Source: Chloracidobacterium validum (lineage in GTDB: Bacteria; Acidobacteriota; Blastocatellia; Chloracidobacteriales; Chloracidobacteriaceae). From it: a stretch of 64,000 nucleotides of DNA. This document shows, piece after piece, positions 1-9,549 of this stretch. The notes under the pieces were generated by a model. That model was not told the origin of the DNA. It did not search any database and worked only from the letters and a program-made list of their open reading frames with translations. The position numbers and the translations under genes were made by a program. The DNA lies in contig NZ_CP072648.1 of NCBI RefSeq assembly GCF_018304825.1, forward strand, positions 1,471,501-1,535,500, given 5' to 3'. Within the stretch, counting starts at the first letter, position 1. Each line of letters begins with the position of its first letter.

Positions 1-699
1 GAACTGCGCCATGTGGCCTGGGCCGCTTCGGCGCGGCGCGGCAAGCTTGTCACCCGGCAGTATCAAATCGAGCGTAGCCAAAGCATCATCCTCATGGTTG
101 ATTGTGGGCGACTGATGACCGCTCGCATCGGCAACTTCACCAAGCTCGATTATGCGGTCAATGCCGCACTGGCCGTGGCTTATGTCGCCGTCGCCGGCGG
201 CGACCAGGCCGGGCTACTGACCTTCACCAGACGGGTGGACGATTTTTTACCTCCCAAACCGGGCGCCGGACAGCTCGGTACGATTCTGGAGTTGCTCCAC
301 GATGTGCAACCGCAGATGCTCGAACCGAGCTATGCGCGGGCATTTGCCCACATCAACCGCTATTGCCGAAGGCGCTCGCTGGTCATCCTGCTGACCGATG
401 TGGTTGACGCCGACGCCTCGTCCGACTTGCTCGCGCACACGGCGTCGCTCATCCCACGCCACTTGCCGTTGATTGTCACCATCGGCGACCGTGACTTGCG
501 GGCGTTCGTCAAGCCAAGACCAGCCTCGCTCGATGACGTTTACGCCCAGTCGGTGGCGGAAGAACTCCTTGCCCAGCGTGAACAGGCATTGAACCGAATC
601 ACTGAACTCGGTGGGCTGGCGCTCGATGTTCCGACCGGGCAGCTTTCACCGGCGCTGGTCAACCGTTACCTTGAGGTCAAAACCCGCGGCCTCATTTGA
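1..699 (+). CDS. DUF58 domain protein, 3' part only
   Basis: The gene enters the window from the left: the frame is open from base 1 (E-L-R-H, then GTG at 13), so 232 C-terminal residues are visible. The block around [19 protein letters not shown] matches the conserved 'R-I-x-W-x-A-x-A-R-x-x-x-L' segment of DUF58 proteins, which precedes a von Willebrand A-like fold. [12 protein letters not shown] supplies the first VWA strand with an Asp, and [13 protein letters not shown] is the later strand with Thr-Asp. DUF58 proteins usually partner with MoxR ATPases; the MoxR gene here lies about 23 kb away at 23.6 kb and is not in the same operon. A different MoxR may lie upstream, outside the window. 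The specific function is unknown. Confidence 0.85.
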   Translation, partial: ELRHVAWAASARRGKLVTRQYQIERSQSIILMVDCGRLMTARIGNFTKLDYAVNAALAVAYVAVAGGDQAGLLTFTRRVDDFLPPKPGAGQLGTILELLHDVQPQMLEPSYARAFAHINRYCRRRSLVILLTDVVDADASSDLLAHTASLIPRHLPLIVTIGDRDLRAFVKPRPASLDDVYAQSVAEELLAQREQALNRITELGGLALDVPTGQLSPALVNRYLEVKTRGLI

Positions 700-735
700 A
701 GCCCGTGGCCTCGTTGCCGGACGCGGGAAACCGTT

Positions 736-1434
736 TCACCCGCGCACCACCCGGTACTTACTGTAATCCACCTTGAAGCTGCCTTCTGGAATCGCTTGCA
801 GACGAATATTCGTCAGCAGGATCAGCGTGTAGTCACTGCGCGTGTGAAGGATTTGCTTGATCGGGAGCCAAGTCTGGTGAGAGATCCAAACCTCAAGTCG
901 AGTGTACTGGCTTTTTCCCTTTGGACGGAGCAGGAGTTTCGTCGTAAGGTGTCCGTCAAGCGTCTCTTCACCTTCCAGGGATGCATCGAAGTTTTCAGAG
1001 AGTTGACGCGCATCGGTCAGGACGGTGAGCAAACTCGTCGAAGCCGTTTTCTTGGCGATCTCACTTGTCGAACTCACAAATGCCTGATTGAGTGCCGGCT
1101 CAATCAAGATGGCTTCATTCCCATTGACCACGACCGTCTTGGATTGCGGCTCCGTGTAGTCAATACGTAAGCGACGAACCTTGCCCCGGGTGCTGAAACG
1201 GAGCGTTCCAACCTGGCGTGGCTCGCGCACCCCTAACTGTGAGTTGGTGCGCTGGTGCGTCACCGTCGCCTGTAGTCCGCTCAACCGCTGGCTGGCGCCC
1301 TGTAGGTTCTTGATCACCGTCTGTAAGTCAACACCTCCGGCGTGAGCACCACCAGGAAGGCCCACCAGGGCAGCCGCTGCCAAGCCCAGAAACCCGCCAA
1401 CCATCCACTGCCGCCGTCCATACTTCATCATCAT
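736..1434 (-). CDS. lolA: Outer-membrane lipoprotein carrier protein LolA family
   Basis: This is a 232-residue exported protein. The N-terminus has Arg-Arg followed by a hydrophobic stretch (residues about 12-32, ending AHA), a good signal peptide. The mature part is LolA-like: an early helix (VIKNLQGASQRLSGLQATV), then alternating strands such as KVRRLRIDYTEP and ILIEPALNQAFV, and a late strand with LEVWISHQTWLP. LolA carries lipoproteins through the periplasm to the outer membrane. It is the last gene of a minus-strand run that also holds a LolD-like ATPase and an outer lipoprotein. Three consecutive ATG codons open the gene; a GGAG lies just upstream. LolA/LolB-fold proteins diverge strongly, so the exact cargo is uncertain. 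Confidence 0.75.
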   Translation of the reverse strand: MMMKYGRRQWMVGGFLGLAAAALVGLPGGAHAGGVDLQTVIKNLQGASQRLSGLQATVTHQRTNSQLGVREPRQVGTLRFSTRGKVRRLRIDYTEPQSKTVVVNGNEAILIEPALNQAFVSSTSEIAKKTASTSLLTVLTDARQLSENFDASLEGEETLDGHLTTKLLLRPKGKSQYTRLEVWISHQTWLPIKQILHTRSDYTLILLTNIRLQAIPEGSFKVDYSKYRVVRG

Positions 1435-1477
1435 TCCTGCTCCGTCTCACTGAGTCGTTACTAAACACTTGACGCTT

Positions 1478-1837
1478 TTATTCAAACCAAACGTGATAGC
1501 CAGCAATTTGCTGCCCCGATACGTCGTTTACATACTCGAAATGGCGCACGCGAACCGGACGTCGCAACCGGGCTTCACCCACTTTTTCAAGTGCTGCCTG
1601 CAACGTCCTGGTCGGGGCGGCTTGCCCTAGTTCAGCCATGCTGATGAACTCTGGGGAACCAATGTTGCCTAACTGTGATGCCGCCTTCCGCCGTGCAGCC
1701 GGACGCTCATCAAACCAGCTTGATGGAATCAAAAAAATGAAGGCCAGGATCAACACGCATAAAACATCATATTGCCACGAGTTGCGCTCGTAGTTCCACA
1801 AAACAGCAGCTTTGATGGCACGAAAGAGTTGGTTCAT
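1478..1837 (-). CDS. Small single-pass membrane protein of the Lol-like operon
   Basis: This is a 119-residue protein that I cannot assign to a named family. It has an N-terminal amphipathic stretch, one clear membrane segment (about residues 25-40, [13 protein letters not shown]) and a polar C-terminal part that includes [14 protein letters not shown] and ends YHVWFE. The start codon overlaps the stop of the upstream ABC ATPase gene as ATGA (1834-1837), so translation is probably coupled. It sits where a LolC/LolE-type permease might be expected, but one membrane span is far too few for a permease. It may be an accessory subunit of the ATPase or unrelated to it. Confidence 0.7.
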   Translation of the reverse strand: MNQLFRAIKAAVLWNYERNSWQYDVLCVLILAFIFLIPSSWFDERPAARRKAASQLGNIGSPEFISMAELGQAAPTRTLQAALEKVGEARLRRPVRVRHFEYVNDVSGQQIAGYHVWFE

Positions 1838-2580
1838 GACGTACGACTTGGGTGGTCCGCGATGATTTTGCCGTCGCGCATCGAAATAATCCGCGAGCCA
1901 ACCGCGGCGGCTTCCGGGTTATGCGTAATCATGATCACCGTTTGCCGTAGTTCTTTATTCAGGCGCTGGAGCATGCCCAGGACAATCTGCGAGTTTTCGC
2001 TGTCGAGGTTCCCGGTTGGCTCATCCGCCAACAACAACTTGGGACGATTGATCAGCGCCCGCGCCACGGCAACACGCTGCTGCTCACCACCCGACAACTC
2101 CAGCGGCTTGTGGTGGAGACGCTCTTCGAGATTCAGCAACCGGAGGAGTTCACGGCGATGCGACGGGTCACTGCCATTGATGCTGCGAATCCGCTCGGCA
2201 AGCCGCAAGTTGCCCTCAGCCGAAAGCGTCGGAAACAGGTTGAAACGCTGAAATACGATGCCAATGCTCTGGCGGCGGATGGCAGTGCGCTGCTGGTCGC
2301 TCACCGCCGCGAGGTCCTGCCCATCAATCATGACTGAACCACTGGTCGGCCTCAGTAGCCCACCCAGAATATGGAGCAACGTGGACTTGCCCGACCCGGA
2401 CTGTCCAATGATGGAGACGAACTCCCCCTGGCGCACGGTGAAGTTCAACCCGTCCAACGCCCGTACGGCGACCCGCCCCACTTTGTACACCATCGTGAGG
2501 GATTGCACCGCAACGATGAGCGGAGCAGTGGTATCAGGCTGCGTGGCAGCAGTATCAGACAAGGCTTCAGGGCTGGGCAT
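1834..2580 (-). CDS. ABC transporter ATP-binding protein, LolD/MacB type
   Basis: This is a complete ABC ATPase of 248 residues from the ATG at 2580; an upstream TTG at 2592 is less likely. Walker A is GQSGSGKST (about residues 59-67), the signature is [15 protein letters not shown], and Walker B is [16 protein letters not shown] with an H-loop in [11 protein letters not shown]. The '[10 protein letters not shown]' block is typical of the LolD/MacB/FtsE group, which drives lipoprotein release or export from the inner membrane. It overlaps the lipoprotein gene upstream by 14 bp and the small membrane protein downstream by 4 bp. No permease is encoded here, so it must work with a membrane partner encoded elsewhere. 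Confidence 0.9.
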   Translation of the reverse strand: MPSPEALSDTAATQPDTTAPLIVAVQSLTMVYKVGRVAVRALDGLNFTVRQGEFVSIIGQSGSGKSTLLHILGGLLRPTSGSVMIDGQDLAAVSDQQRTAIRRQSIGIVFQRFNLFPTLSAEGNLRLAERIRSINGSDPSHRRELLRLLNLEERLHHKPLELSGGEQQRVAVARALINRPKLLLADEPTGNLDSENSQIVLGMLQRLNKELRQTVIMITHNPEAAAVGSRIISMRDGKIIADHPSRTS

Positions 2581-3529
2581 CGAGGTCAACAACTTTCAAA
2601 TTACGATCATTCATCAGCACAAAGACATCATCCGGCAGCAGCTCAGGGTTGACTTCTGGCGACTGGAACGCTACCCGCAGCGCATAGCCCTCAGCCGGGC
2701 GCAAAATCCTCACCCACTCCGGCAGCAGCCGCATCGCCCCGTCTGGCCCGGCGTACCCACCAAACTCCGATACGGTGCTCAACGTGCCATTGTCTTCAAA
2801 CACTTCAAGCCGCGTCAGCGGCGTCCCGGTTCGGGTTCGGTCAAACCAGTAGGCAAACCGTGGACGCCATACCCCAGCTTCGTTTCGCTGCGCAACATAA
2901 AGCAGGTAGTACGTGCGTGTCACCCATCCGGGACGCGATCCGTTACTATCCATTTCATCGCGGCGTGTCTCAAACACTGACCAGCTTACTTCAGGCGTTT
3001 CCGGTGGAACCGGTGGGGGTAACAGGGGCGTGGACAAATGCTGTGGGCGGAGGCTCGCAAAAACGCTGATGTCCTGCTGGCTCGTCTCTGACTGACGCTC
3101 CGGGTTTGACATCGCTAGGCGGTAGGTTTTGTGGTTTGAACCACGGATGAACGACTGCCGATCTGTCGGGTAGAACACGGCAACCGTGAACCGTTCACCA
3201 TCTGACGTCATGTCGGCAAGGGGTCCGAGGAGCGAGGCCTGAACCTGCAAACGAATTGACTCCGGGCGGCGCAGCACCAACGCGCCGCTCGCCGAAGGGT
3301 ACGCCTTGCCGATTCCCCGACCGGAGTCACGGTAATCCGTGAACTGCAACTGCACGGCGGCACGAATGACCCGCGCTTGCTGAAGGTAGGCGATGCGTCC
3401 GGCTAAATCAGCCGCGGCGACCGATGGTTCGAGCGGCAACAGGCGTGGGAGTGTCACGCGCGACGTAATGCATCCAGTTGTGAGCGTCAGCCCAGCGCAC
3501 AACCAAATGATTCGCTGCCACCATGCCAT
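2567..3529 (-). CDS. Outer-membrane lipoprotein, LolB/DUF4292-like
   Basis: This is a 320-residue protein from the ATG at 3529, which has GGAG six bases upstream; a GTG at 3541 is the alternative. The N-terminus is a lipoprotein signal: hydrophobic residues, then LTLTTGC, a good lipobox. The mature part has a run that resembles LolB-like or DUF4292 folds ([20 protein letters not shown], then a strand with [15 protein letters not shown]). A Pro-rich stretch ([13 protein letters not shown]) lies mid-protein. As first gene of a run with a LolD-like ATPase and LolA, it may be the outer-membrane acceptor of that system. The family call is from pattern only. Confidence 0.65.
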   Translation of the reverse strand: MAWWQRIIWLCAGLTLTTGCITSRVTLPRLLPLEPSVAAADLAGRIAYLQQARVIRAAVQLQFTDYRDSGRGIGKAYPSASGALVLRRPESIRLQVQASLLGPLADMTSDGERFTVAVFYPTDRQSFIRGSNHKTYRLAMSNPERQSETSQQDISVFASLRPQHLSTPLLPPPVPPETPEVSWSVFETRRDEMDSNGSRPGWVTRTYYLLYVAQRNEAGVWRPRFAYWFDRTRTGTPLTRLEVFEDNGTLSTVSEFGGYAGPDGAMRLLPEWVRILRPAEGYALRVAFQSPEVNPELLPDDVFVLMNDRNLKVVDLDAQP

Positions 3530-3565
3530 ACTCGTCTCCACAGAAGCCTCTCCCGCCCCGCGCGC

Positions 3566-4057
3566 TCACACGGGATGGACAACGACTTTCCGCTCGTCCC
3601 CATAGCCGATGCTTTCCGTCCGCACGCTCGGATCGGCAGCGAGCGTCAGGTGAATGATCCGACGCTCAGCCGCACTCAGGGCACTGAACGTGAATGGCTG
3701 ACGATATTTTCTGACTTGCTCCGCCGCCGTGCGCGCCATCATCACTAGTTCTCGCTCCCGATTGGCGCGGTAGCCATTTGCATCGAGACGAACTGACCAG
3801 CGGCCCGGCGCATGGTGAGCAAGAATGCGCTCAACGAGGTGCTCGATGGCATTGAGCACTTCAGCCCCTCGTGCCAACAACAAACCGGCGTCTTCACCCA
3901 TGAAGTTGATCTGCCAGACACCGGCTTGCTCGCTCAGGGTGAAGGTCAGCCGCCATCCACTGTGCTGAATGAGGCCAATCAAAAAATCATTCAGCACGCC
4001 GGTCAAATCATCATCGTCACGAACTGGCGTAAGCTCTGAAAAAAGTGTGTCAGACAT
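3566..4057 (-). CDS. khpB: Jag/KhpB family RNA-binding protein (KH and R3H domains)
   Basis: This is a 163-residue protein. It has a KH-like half in which GEDAGLLLARGAEVLNAIEHL is the usual GKxGxxL-type turn and helix, followed by an R3H half (ANGYRANRERELVMMARTAAEQV, then ALSAAERRIIHLTLAADPSVRTESIG). That combination is the Jag/KhpB/EloR family, an RNA-binding protein normally encoded beside yidC, as here, 77 bp downstream. The N-terminal Jag-N domain of longer homologues is absent. It is the last gene of the rpmH-rnpA-yidD-yidC run. Confidence 0.88.
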   Translation of the reverse strand: MSDTLFSELTPVRDDDDLTGVLNDFLIGLIQHSGWRLTFTLSEQAGVWQINFMGEDAGLLLARGAEVLNAIEHLVERILAHHAPGRWSVRLDANGYRANRERELVMMARTAAEQVRKYRQPFTFSALSAAERRIIHLTLAADPSVRTESIGYGDERKVVVHPV

Positions 4058-4134
4058 CGGCGTTAGATTTGCAGTCGCCGCGTCTCAGCTTGGGCTAGCC
4101 AAGCTTCGCGCCAGCCAAGCGCGGCTCGCTTTGA

Positions 4135-6015
4135 TTATGCCGGGCGGGGATCGAACTTTTTCTTGTTCTTGCCTTTCTCACCCGCAACAGGGCCATCGGC
4201 GGCTGATTTGGCAGCGTCCGAAGCTTGCGCAGTAGGCACTGGCGGCAACATGCGGTTGATGATGAGTTGCTGAGTGATGCCAATCATGTTGCCTGCCATC
4301 CAATAGACCACCAAACCGCTGGGCGCACTCCAGAAAAACAGTGCTGCAAAGACAATCGGCATCACCCACACGATGATCTTGCGCTGCATAGCCAGGGCCG
4401 GGTCTTCAGGTCCCGGTGGCTGGGGCATCAAGTAGCTTTGTCCAATTTGCGTAACGCACAGCACGACCGGCAAGACATGCCACGGGTCAGGCATGGACAA
4501 ATCAGTTAGCCACCCGATAAAGGGGGCTTGCCGCAGGTCAACCGAGAGCTGAAGATAGACATAAATCGCCACAAAGATTGGCAACTGCAACAGCATCGGC
4601 AGACAGCCCATGATCGGCAGGCTTTCCTTCATGAGCTGGATCTGCTCGCGCTGGAGCTCCAGCATGCGTGGGTCGTCCATCTTGACTTTTTGTTCTTGCA
4701 ATCGCTTCAACCGTTCGGCCAGTTCCTTGTGGCGTGGCGCATGGACGGCTGCCTTGCGGAAGGAAACCGCCGTTTTCCAGCGCAGAGGAAACAGCAACAT
4801 GTTGACCACGAAGGTCAGCAAGACGATGGCCCAGCCATAATTCTGCGTCTGGGCATAAAAAAATCGGAGCAGCCAATCCAGTCCGGGAATCAACGGACGG
4901 ACAAAGAACGCCAACCAGCCGTAGTCGTTCAACTCGCGGAGGTCCACATCCAGGCCACGCTCCGTCTTGAGCAGTTTACTCACCGAGGCCAAATACGTGC
5001 GGTCTTTCGGGCCAATGTAGATGACATTGGCGGCGCCGTTGGTGGTTGGCACGTCCAGAAAGGCGTATTCACGCTTGACCTCCCGCCCCTGAAAGCGGGT
5101 CACGGCATCCCGACGACTCAGTTGCACAACACCTGGTGACGGAGGGATAGCCGTAAACGCAAAGTAGTGGTCGGTCAGCGCGCACCAGGCCGTGTTTGGC
5201 TTTGCCAGATACGTTGGCTTGCTCGCGCCGGGCGGCGTGGCATCAATCGAGGTAAACGACAGAAAACTGGCATTGCCGCCGACTACCGTCACCGCCTGCG
5301 GCGGTGTGTGCGTATAGCCGTCGTAATCGGCAAACATCTGATCCCCAAAGTTTGGGCCAACCCGGAATGAAACCGGCAGCGCCGCTTCGTCTTTCGTCAC
5401 ATCGGCCGCAAAGTCAAAGTCATACCGCCCACCACGAATCACATAGCGTTTGACGACTCGGTAACCCGGCTCGCCCACCAGCGTAAACGTCAGCGTAGCC
5501 GTCTCGCCATCCGCTACCGTCAGCACGTCGTCCGTAGGTCCGGCAACTTGGTAGCGGCTTTTGTTGAGATACTGCGTCAACGCGAGATTCTCAGCCAGAA
5601 TGAGTTCAAACGCCGCCCCGAGCTCCGTCGTCGGCGTCCCGGCATCGCCGCGCCGGGAGGTGGTGGTCAGCAGTTCCAGCTCGGACTTACCATCACTTGC
5701 CCGCAGCGCGCGCCCATTGGGTAGCGACTTGATCACAAAGCGCGTGAGCACGCCGCCTTGGCTTGAAAACGTGGCGCGCCACAAGCGGGTTTCCACCGTA
5801 ATGTCACGGGCCGGCTCATCAGATGGCGGCATCGCCGAAAACGCCGACGGCAACTCGCCGGGCGGAGTGTTTTCGGCAGGCGGGGGCGGACTTGCGACGG
5901 ACGCCACGGATTGGTCGCCCGGTGGTGGGAGGGGCGGCGCGAAAAAGTACTGCCAGACCAACATCACGGTCAGCGACAGTGCAAAAGCAAGGGCGATGCG
6001 AGACTTCTCCATCAT
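4135..6015 (-). CDS. yidC: Membrane protein insertase YidC
   Basis: This 626-residue protein inserts and folds inner-membrane proteins, alone or with SecYEG. An N-terminal membrane anchor (about residues 8-26, [18 protein letters not shown]) is followed by a Pro-rich linker, a large periplasmic beta domain (to about residue 350), and then the conserved hydrophobic core. That core begins around [20 protein letters not shown] and continues through [19 protein letters not shown] and [19 protein letters not shown]. The tail is Lys-rich ([14 protein letters not shown]), as in many YidC proteins that touch ribosomes. The start overlaps the yidD stop by 4 bp (ATGA), showing tight coupling. The length suits the Gram-negative type with a large periplasmic domain. 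Confidence 0.97.
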   Translation of the reverse strand: MMEKSRIALAFALSLTVMLVWQYFFAPPLPPPGDQSVASVASPPPPAENTPPGELPSAFSAMPPSDEPARDITVETRLWRATFSSQGGVLTRFVIKSLPNGRALRASDGKSELELLTTTSRRGDAGTPTTELGAAFELILAENLALTQYLNKSRYQVAGPTDDVLTVADGETATLTFTLVGEPGYRVVKRYVIRGGRYDFDFAADVTKDEAALPVSFRVGPNFGDQMFADYDGYTHTPPQAVTVVGGNASFLSFTSIDATPPGASKPTYLAKPNTAWCALTDHYFAFTAIPPSPGVVQLSRRDAVTRFQGREVKREYAFLDVPTTNGAANVIYIGPKDRTYLASVSKLLKTERGLDVDLRELNDYGWLAFFVRPLIPGLDWLLRFFYAQTQNYGWAIVLLTFVVNMLLFPLRWKTAVSFRKAAVHAPRHKELAERLKRLQEQKVKMDDPRMLELQREQIQLMKESLPIMGCLPMLLQLPIFVAIYVYLQLSVDLRQAPFIGWLTDLSMPDPWHVLPVVLCVTQIGQSYLMPQPPGPEDPALAMQRKIIVWVMPIVFAALFFWSAPSGLVVYWMAGNMIGITQQLIINRMLPPVPTAQASDAAKSAADGPVAGEKGKNKKKFDPRPA

Positions 6016-6308
6016 CGAGACACAGAGCTACCTTTTGCGCGCGATGACTCACGCGCAACGGTCCGAGGGGTCAGGTCGGGAACCGGGTCGTAACCCCCTT
6101 GACAGAGGGGGTGGCAGCGCGCCAGTCGCCGAAGTCCAAGCCATCCGCCACGCGCCACGCCATACCGAGCAATCGCCTCAGCGGTGTAGCGCGAGCAGGT
6201 GGGCTGGAACCGACAAATCGGCGGCATGAGCGGTGAGATTAAAAATTGATAGGCGCGAATCGCCGCCAAGACAGCTTGTTTCAACATGGTTTTCGACCCG
6301 CCCATCAA
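6012..6308 (-). CDS. yidD: Membrane protein insertion efficiency factor YidD
   Basis: This is a 98-residue protein with the family hallmarks: [24 protein letters not shown] near the start (split here as [15 protein letters not shown] and [11 protein letters not shown]), [23 protein letters not shown], and the conserved cysteines. YidD aids YidC-dependent insertion and is usually encoded between rnpA and yidC, as here. It overlaps rnpA by 4 bp and yidC by 4 bp, so all three are likely translated together. Confidence 0.95.
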   Translation of the reverse strand: MMGGSKTMLKQAVLAAIRAYQFLISPLMPPICRFQPTCSRYTAEAIARYGVARGGWLGLRRLARCHPLCQGGYDPVPDLTPRTVARESSRAKGSSVSR

Positions 6309-6763
6309 TCAACCGGTAGCGACGTACGGCTTTCAGTCAACGTGGCAAGCTTTCCCATCAAACGAGCAAACTCTTTCTCAATCAGCCCATACGTCGCCGT
6401 CGTCAGCGGAAACTTGGCGTTCACCACCATATCCCAACTTGCCGGCAGCGTTGCGCGCTGACGCCGAAAAACTTCCCGAATCAGCCGCCGACAGCGATTG
6501 CGCACCACGGCCGACTTGGACAGCTTGCGGCTGGTTGTGATGCCAATTCGCGTCCGGCCGAGTTGATTGGGCACAACGAAAATCGTGAAGAACGAAGAGT
6601 GCAACTGTTTTCCGTGGCGATAGACGCGCTGAAATTCACGGGGAACCAACAGCCGATCCTGTTTCGTGAACCGGCAGGAGACCTGAGTCGCGCCACGGCG
6701 TTCGACATTGGGCGCAACGTCAACGGCCACGGCGTCGGCCACATCGGGGGTCACACTGGGCAC
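6305..6763 (-). CDS. rnpA: Ribonuclease P protein component
   Basis: This is the protein subunit of RNase P, which assists the catalytic RNA in tRNA 5' maturation. The hallmark [15 protein letters not shown] is present, as is an early [18 protein letters not shown] and the strand [13 protein letters not shown]. The chosen start is GTG at 6763, ten bases after the rpmH stop. The first 30 residues (Val/Ala/Asp rich) precede the conserved core, so a later start is possible. The RNA partner is not in this window. Confidence 0.93.
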   Translation of the reverse strand: MPSVTPDVADAVAVDVAPNVERRGATQVSCRFTKQDRLLVPREFQRVYRHGKQLHSSFFTIFVVPNQLGRTRIGITTSRKLSKSAVVRNRCRRLIREVFRRQRATLPASWDMVVNAKFPLTTATYGLIEKEFARLMGKLATLTESRTSLPVD

Positions 6764-6772
6764 AGATGCGGC

Positions 6773-6922
6773 TCAGAACCCGTAGTGTTTCACGGTCAAG
6801 CGCTTACGCCCCTTTGCGCGCCGGCGCTTGAGAACATTGCGCCCACCCTTGGTTTTCATGCGCTCACGGAAGCCATGCGTTTTGGCCCGTTTACGATTGT
6901 TGGGCTGATATGTGCGCTTCAT
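6773..6922 (-). CDS. rpmH: Large ribosomal subunit protein bL34
   Basis: This short 49-codon gene reads [18 protein letters not shown], then [20 protein letters not shown] and [11 protein letters not shown], the standard L34 sequence with its very high Arg/Lys content. A strong ribosome binding site (AGGAAGGAAGG) lies a few bases upstream. It is the first gene of the rpmH-rnpA-yidD-yidC-khpB run. No dnaA gene or DnaA boxes lie next to it, so the chromosome origin is probably not here. Confidence 0.97.
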   Translation of the reverse strand: MKRTYQPNNRKRAKTHGFRERMKTKGGRNVLKRRRAKGRKRLTVKHYGF

Positions 6923-7010
6923 CCCGATTCCTTCCTTCCTAAAAAGATAGCCCTTCTCAGCGATTAGACCACAGTCACTGGCGAGGCCAAGTGGCTGGGC
7001 AAAGTCGGCA

Positions 7011-7040
7011 AGGGTAGCCGGATTCGCTACCGAGCGTCAA
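7011..7040 (-). promoter_or_regulatory. Candidate sigma-70-type promoter of rpmH operon
   Basis: Read on the minus strand, TTGACG (7040-7035) and TACCCT (7016-7011) are separated by 18 bp, about 90 bp upstream of rpmH. The -35 matches consensus in five of six bases; the -10 is weaker. Position suits a promoter for the L34/RNase P/YidC operon. No experimental support. Confidence 0.45.
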
Positions 7041-7123
7041 GCCACAGCCCTGACAGGAGTTTCCATCCACCCCAGGCGTTTCTTTCCGCTTCCCCGTTGT
7101 TGGCCGGAAGCGATGCACCGAAG

Positions 7124-8608
7124 TCACACCCTGTGCGCGCCAGGCGTCAGCGGGGCGGGGGCCGGCTTTTCAGCGGCTGGCGGCGGCGGTGGCTCAACCG
7201 CACCCGGTTTCCACCAGAAACGAGTTACGTCGTTGAACATGACAAACACCATCAGCAGCATCAGCACAGCAAATCCAGCCTGATTGAACCGCTGCTTGAT
7301 GTCATCGGTCAAGCGCCAGCCAACCCACCCAGCCATGGCATCGAGCGTGAGCAGAAAAATGTGTCCGCCATCCAAGACCGGGATCGGCAGGAGATTGAAA
7401 ATGCCCAGGTTGAGGCTCAATAGCCCCATGATGAAGAAAAGCCCCTCGATGCCACCAAACTTCACGGCATCTCCCGAAGCCTTGGCGATGCCAATCGGAC
7501 CGGCGAGTGTGTCGGATACCTTTCGCTCGCCGCGAAAAATTTGACGGAAAGCCTCACCCGTCAACACGATGAAGCGAATGTTTTCATTGATGGCGTGCTG
7601 GGCCGCGCCAAGCAGCGACTTGCGCTCCTTGGTCAATGCCAGCGGGGGCGGCGGCACAGGGACAAACCCGATGCGGATTTCGCCATCAATCCGTTTTGGC
7701 GTCAGGGATAGCTCAACTTCCTGGCCCTGACGCTCGACTGTCAGCGTTGCCTGGCGGTTTTCATAGGCTTGCAGCGATTGTTTGAACCAGTCGAAGTTTG
7801 GAATTGGCCGCCCATCGAAGGTCAGTAGTTTGTCCTGGGGCTGAAGCCCGGCCTGGGCGGCCGGCGAGTCAGGCTGCACGTTCGCCACCACCGGCAGGGC
7901 GGTTGGAATGTCGCGTGGGAGCAGTCCGGCCTCGCCGACCGTATTGCCAGCGTGTTGGCGCGGCTTGGGCACCAGGGTCAGATCAAGCCGTTGCCCATTC
8001 CGTTCGATGGTGACGGGAACCGGCTTACTATCATTGATGGCCGTGTAGTCCCGAACCTGGCTCCACGTCGGAGACTCAATACCGGCAAACTTGACGATGC
8101 GATCGTTGGGCTGGATTCCAGCCTCCTCTGCCGCCGAACCAAGCGGCACGGCCCCGACCACGGCCGGCTGGCTGAGGTAGGCCGGAGCCTTGAAGAAAAA
8201 CAAGCCGATGGTGAACGGTATGGCGAGCGCCAACGCGATATTCATGGCCGGTCCGGCGACCAGAACCAGAAACTGATGCCACTTCGGGCGCATCAGGTAG
8301 GCGTCTGGATGGCGCTGTTGCGCGGCTTCTTCCTCTGGGTCCATGCCGGTGATTTTGACGTAGCCGCCAAGGGGTATCAGTGATAGCCGGTAGTCGGTTT
8401 CTTTCCACTTGAAGCCAAACAAGCGGGTTCCAAAACCAACGGAAAAAATCTCGACCTTCATGCCAAGCCACTTGGCCGCGGCAAAGTGGCCAAACTCGTG
8501 AATGACAACCGTCGTTCCAAGCACGACAAAAAAGGCGGTCAGCGTGACAAGCGCCTCGCTTGTCAGCCAGCTTGCGCCAAACCAGAGCGCCGCTATCACT
8601 GTGATCAT
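7124..8608 (-). CDS. rseP: Site-2 metalloprotease RseP family (M50)
   Basis: This 494-residue membrane zinc protease cleaves membrane-spanning regulators such as anti-sigma factors and leftover signal peptides. The zinc motif HEFGH lies at residues 37-41 in the first membrane segment. A second metal ligand motif lies in IFNLLPIPVLDGGHIF near the C-terminal membrane segments. Between them are two PDZ-like domains, seen as the paired GIQPNDRIVKFAGI and GLQPQDKLLTFDGRPIP. The C-terminus carries a Pro-rich extension (EPPPPPAAEKPAPAP) beyond the usual end. The gene follows a 200-bp gap after rpmH. No RseA/RpoE-type genes are nearby. Confidence 0.95.
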   Translation of the reverse strand: MITVIAALWFGASWLTSEALVTLTAFFVVLGTTVVIHEFGHFAAAKWLGMKVEIFSVGFGTRLFGFKWKETDYRLSLIPLGGYVKITGMDPEEEAAQQRHPDAYLMRPKWHQFLVLVAGPAMNIALALAIPFTIGLFFFKAPAYLSQPAVVGAVPLGSAAEEAGIQPNDRIVKFAGIESPTWSQVRDYTAINDSKPVPVTIERNGQRLDLTLVPKPRQHAGNTVGEAGLLPRDIPTALPVVANVQPDSPAAQAGLQPQDKLLTFDGRPIPNFDWFKQSLQAYENRQATLTVERQGQEVELSLTPKRIDGEIRIGFVPVPPPPLALTKERKSLLGAAQHAINENIRFIVLTGEAFRQIFRGERKVSDTLAGPIGIAKASGDAVKFGGIEGLFFIMGLLSLNLGIFNLLPIPVLDGGHIFLLTLDAMAGWVGWRLTDDIKQRFNQAGFAVLMLLMVFVMFNDVTRFWWKPGAVEPPPPPAAEKPAPAPLTPGAHRV

Positions 8609-8855
8609 AGAAAAATTTGTGAACCTCCGTGTCGCCTACAGGACACCCGTAATGTAACATAGCGCGTCAGTATTTCCCCAAACGCCTGCCCAGTTGGGAT
8701 CGTTCCGTCAGCTTCGCTTTGCCGTCGCGCTGGACTTGCGACCAACCGAACTCTACGCTAGGGGTTTGGGCGGGTCAGTCGCGCTAGGTCCGGGATGCAA
8801 CCTTTTGGAACATAAGCCCATCCCTTCCCTGTTTCCTGACTTGCCACGTCTTACC

Positions 8856-9473
8856 ATGATTCGACCGAGGTTTACGCTGTTGCTTCCAAAGCGGCCACTT
8901 GCCTGTCTGCTACTGGCTCTGGTTGTCATTCCGGGGCTGGCGGCTTTTCTACCTAGCGGCGCGCAGGAAAAAAGCCCGATGGTTGTCCAAAAGGTTCAGA
9001 AACAGGGTGATCCAGTTGAATTTCTGCTACCGACGCCAGACGGCCCGCCGCTCGATGCCGAGCAGCTACGGGGCAAGGTCAGCTTGTTGTGTTTCGCGGC
9101 CTACGGGTTTCCGCTCATCCGCCCACTGCTGCGCCAGATGCAGGAGGTCTCCAGCAGCTACCCACAAGTCACCCTGTGCCTGGTGCTGACCAACGGGACG
9201 CAACCCCGTGATCGGGATTTCATCAGCGATGCCGACCTGAAGACCTGGCGCGAGCAGCAGCACCTACCCTACCGGTTGGCCCGCGATCCACGGGGAAGCC
9301 TGCTTTTTCGGCGGCTCAACCTCTCGGTCATTCCCAGTTTCGTGATCCTGCGCAAAGATGGCACGGTGGCAGGCACACGCGAGGGACTCGATCCCACGAC
9401 ATCGCTGGTTGAACAACTTCGGGCTGACCTCATTCGGGCCGTACAAGCCGATGACAGCCGCCCACCCGACTAA
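8856..9473 (+). CDS. Exported thioredoxin-fold protein lacking active-site cysteines
   Basis: This is a 205-residue protein from the ATG at 8856. The signal peptide runs through CLLLALVVIPGLAAFLPSGA. The rest has a redoxin pattern: LPTPDGPPLDAEQLRGKVSLL, a strand-helix pair where WCxxC should be (FAAYGFPLIRPLL), and the cis-proline segment LSVIPSFVILRKDGTV near the end. In the active site the two cysteines are replaced by Phe and Ile, so disulfide chemistry is unlikely; one Cys precedes the site (LLCF). It may be a structural or binding relative of the AhpC/TlpA group. It is separated from the ubiB-like gene by a palindromic hairpin. Confidence 0.7.
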   Translation: MIRPRFTLLLPKRPLACLLLALVVIPGLAAFLPSGAQEKSPMVVQKVQKQGDPVEFLLPTPDGPPLDAEQLRGKVSLLCFAAYGFPLIRPLLRQMQEVSSSYPQVTLCLVLTNGTQPRDRDFISDADLKTWREQQHLPYRLARDPRGSLLFRRLNLSVIPSFVILRKDGTVAGTREGLDPTTSLVEQLRADLIRAVQADDSRPPD

Positions 9474-9477
9474 CTTT

Positions 9478-9497
9478 GCGCGAAGCTAACTTCGCGC
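9478..9497 (+). terminator. Perfect hairpin after the thioredoxin-fold gene
   Basis: GCGCGAAG-CTAA-CTTCGCGC forms an 8-bp perfect stem with a 4-base loop, four bases after the stop codon. It lacks a clear U tract, so it may be a Rho-independent terminator without U-run, an mRNA end stabiliser, or chance. Confidence 0.4.
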
Positions 9498-9549
9498 TGA
9501 CTAACGTTGCGGCCCACGCCAGCCATTCCCCTGCTCCCCGCGCCAGACC

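Noticed and set aside
6923-7123. Possible chromosome origin next to rpmH
   Set aside because: No dnaA/dnaN genes and no DnaA-box-like 9-mers (TTATCCACA type) are seen; only a promoter-like pair is present.
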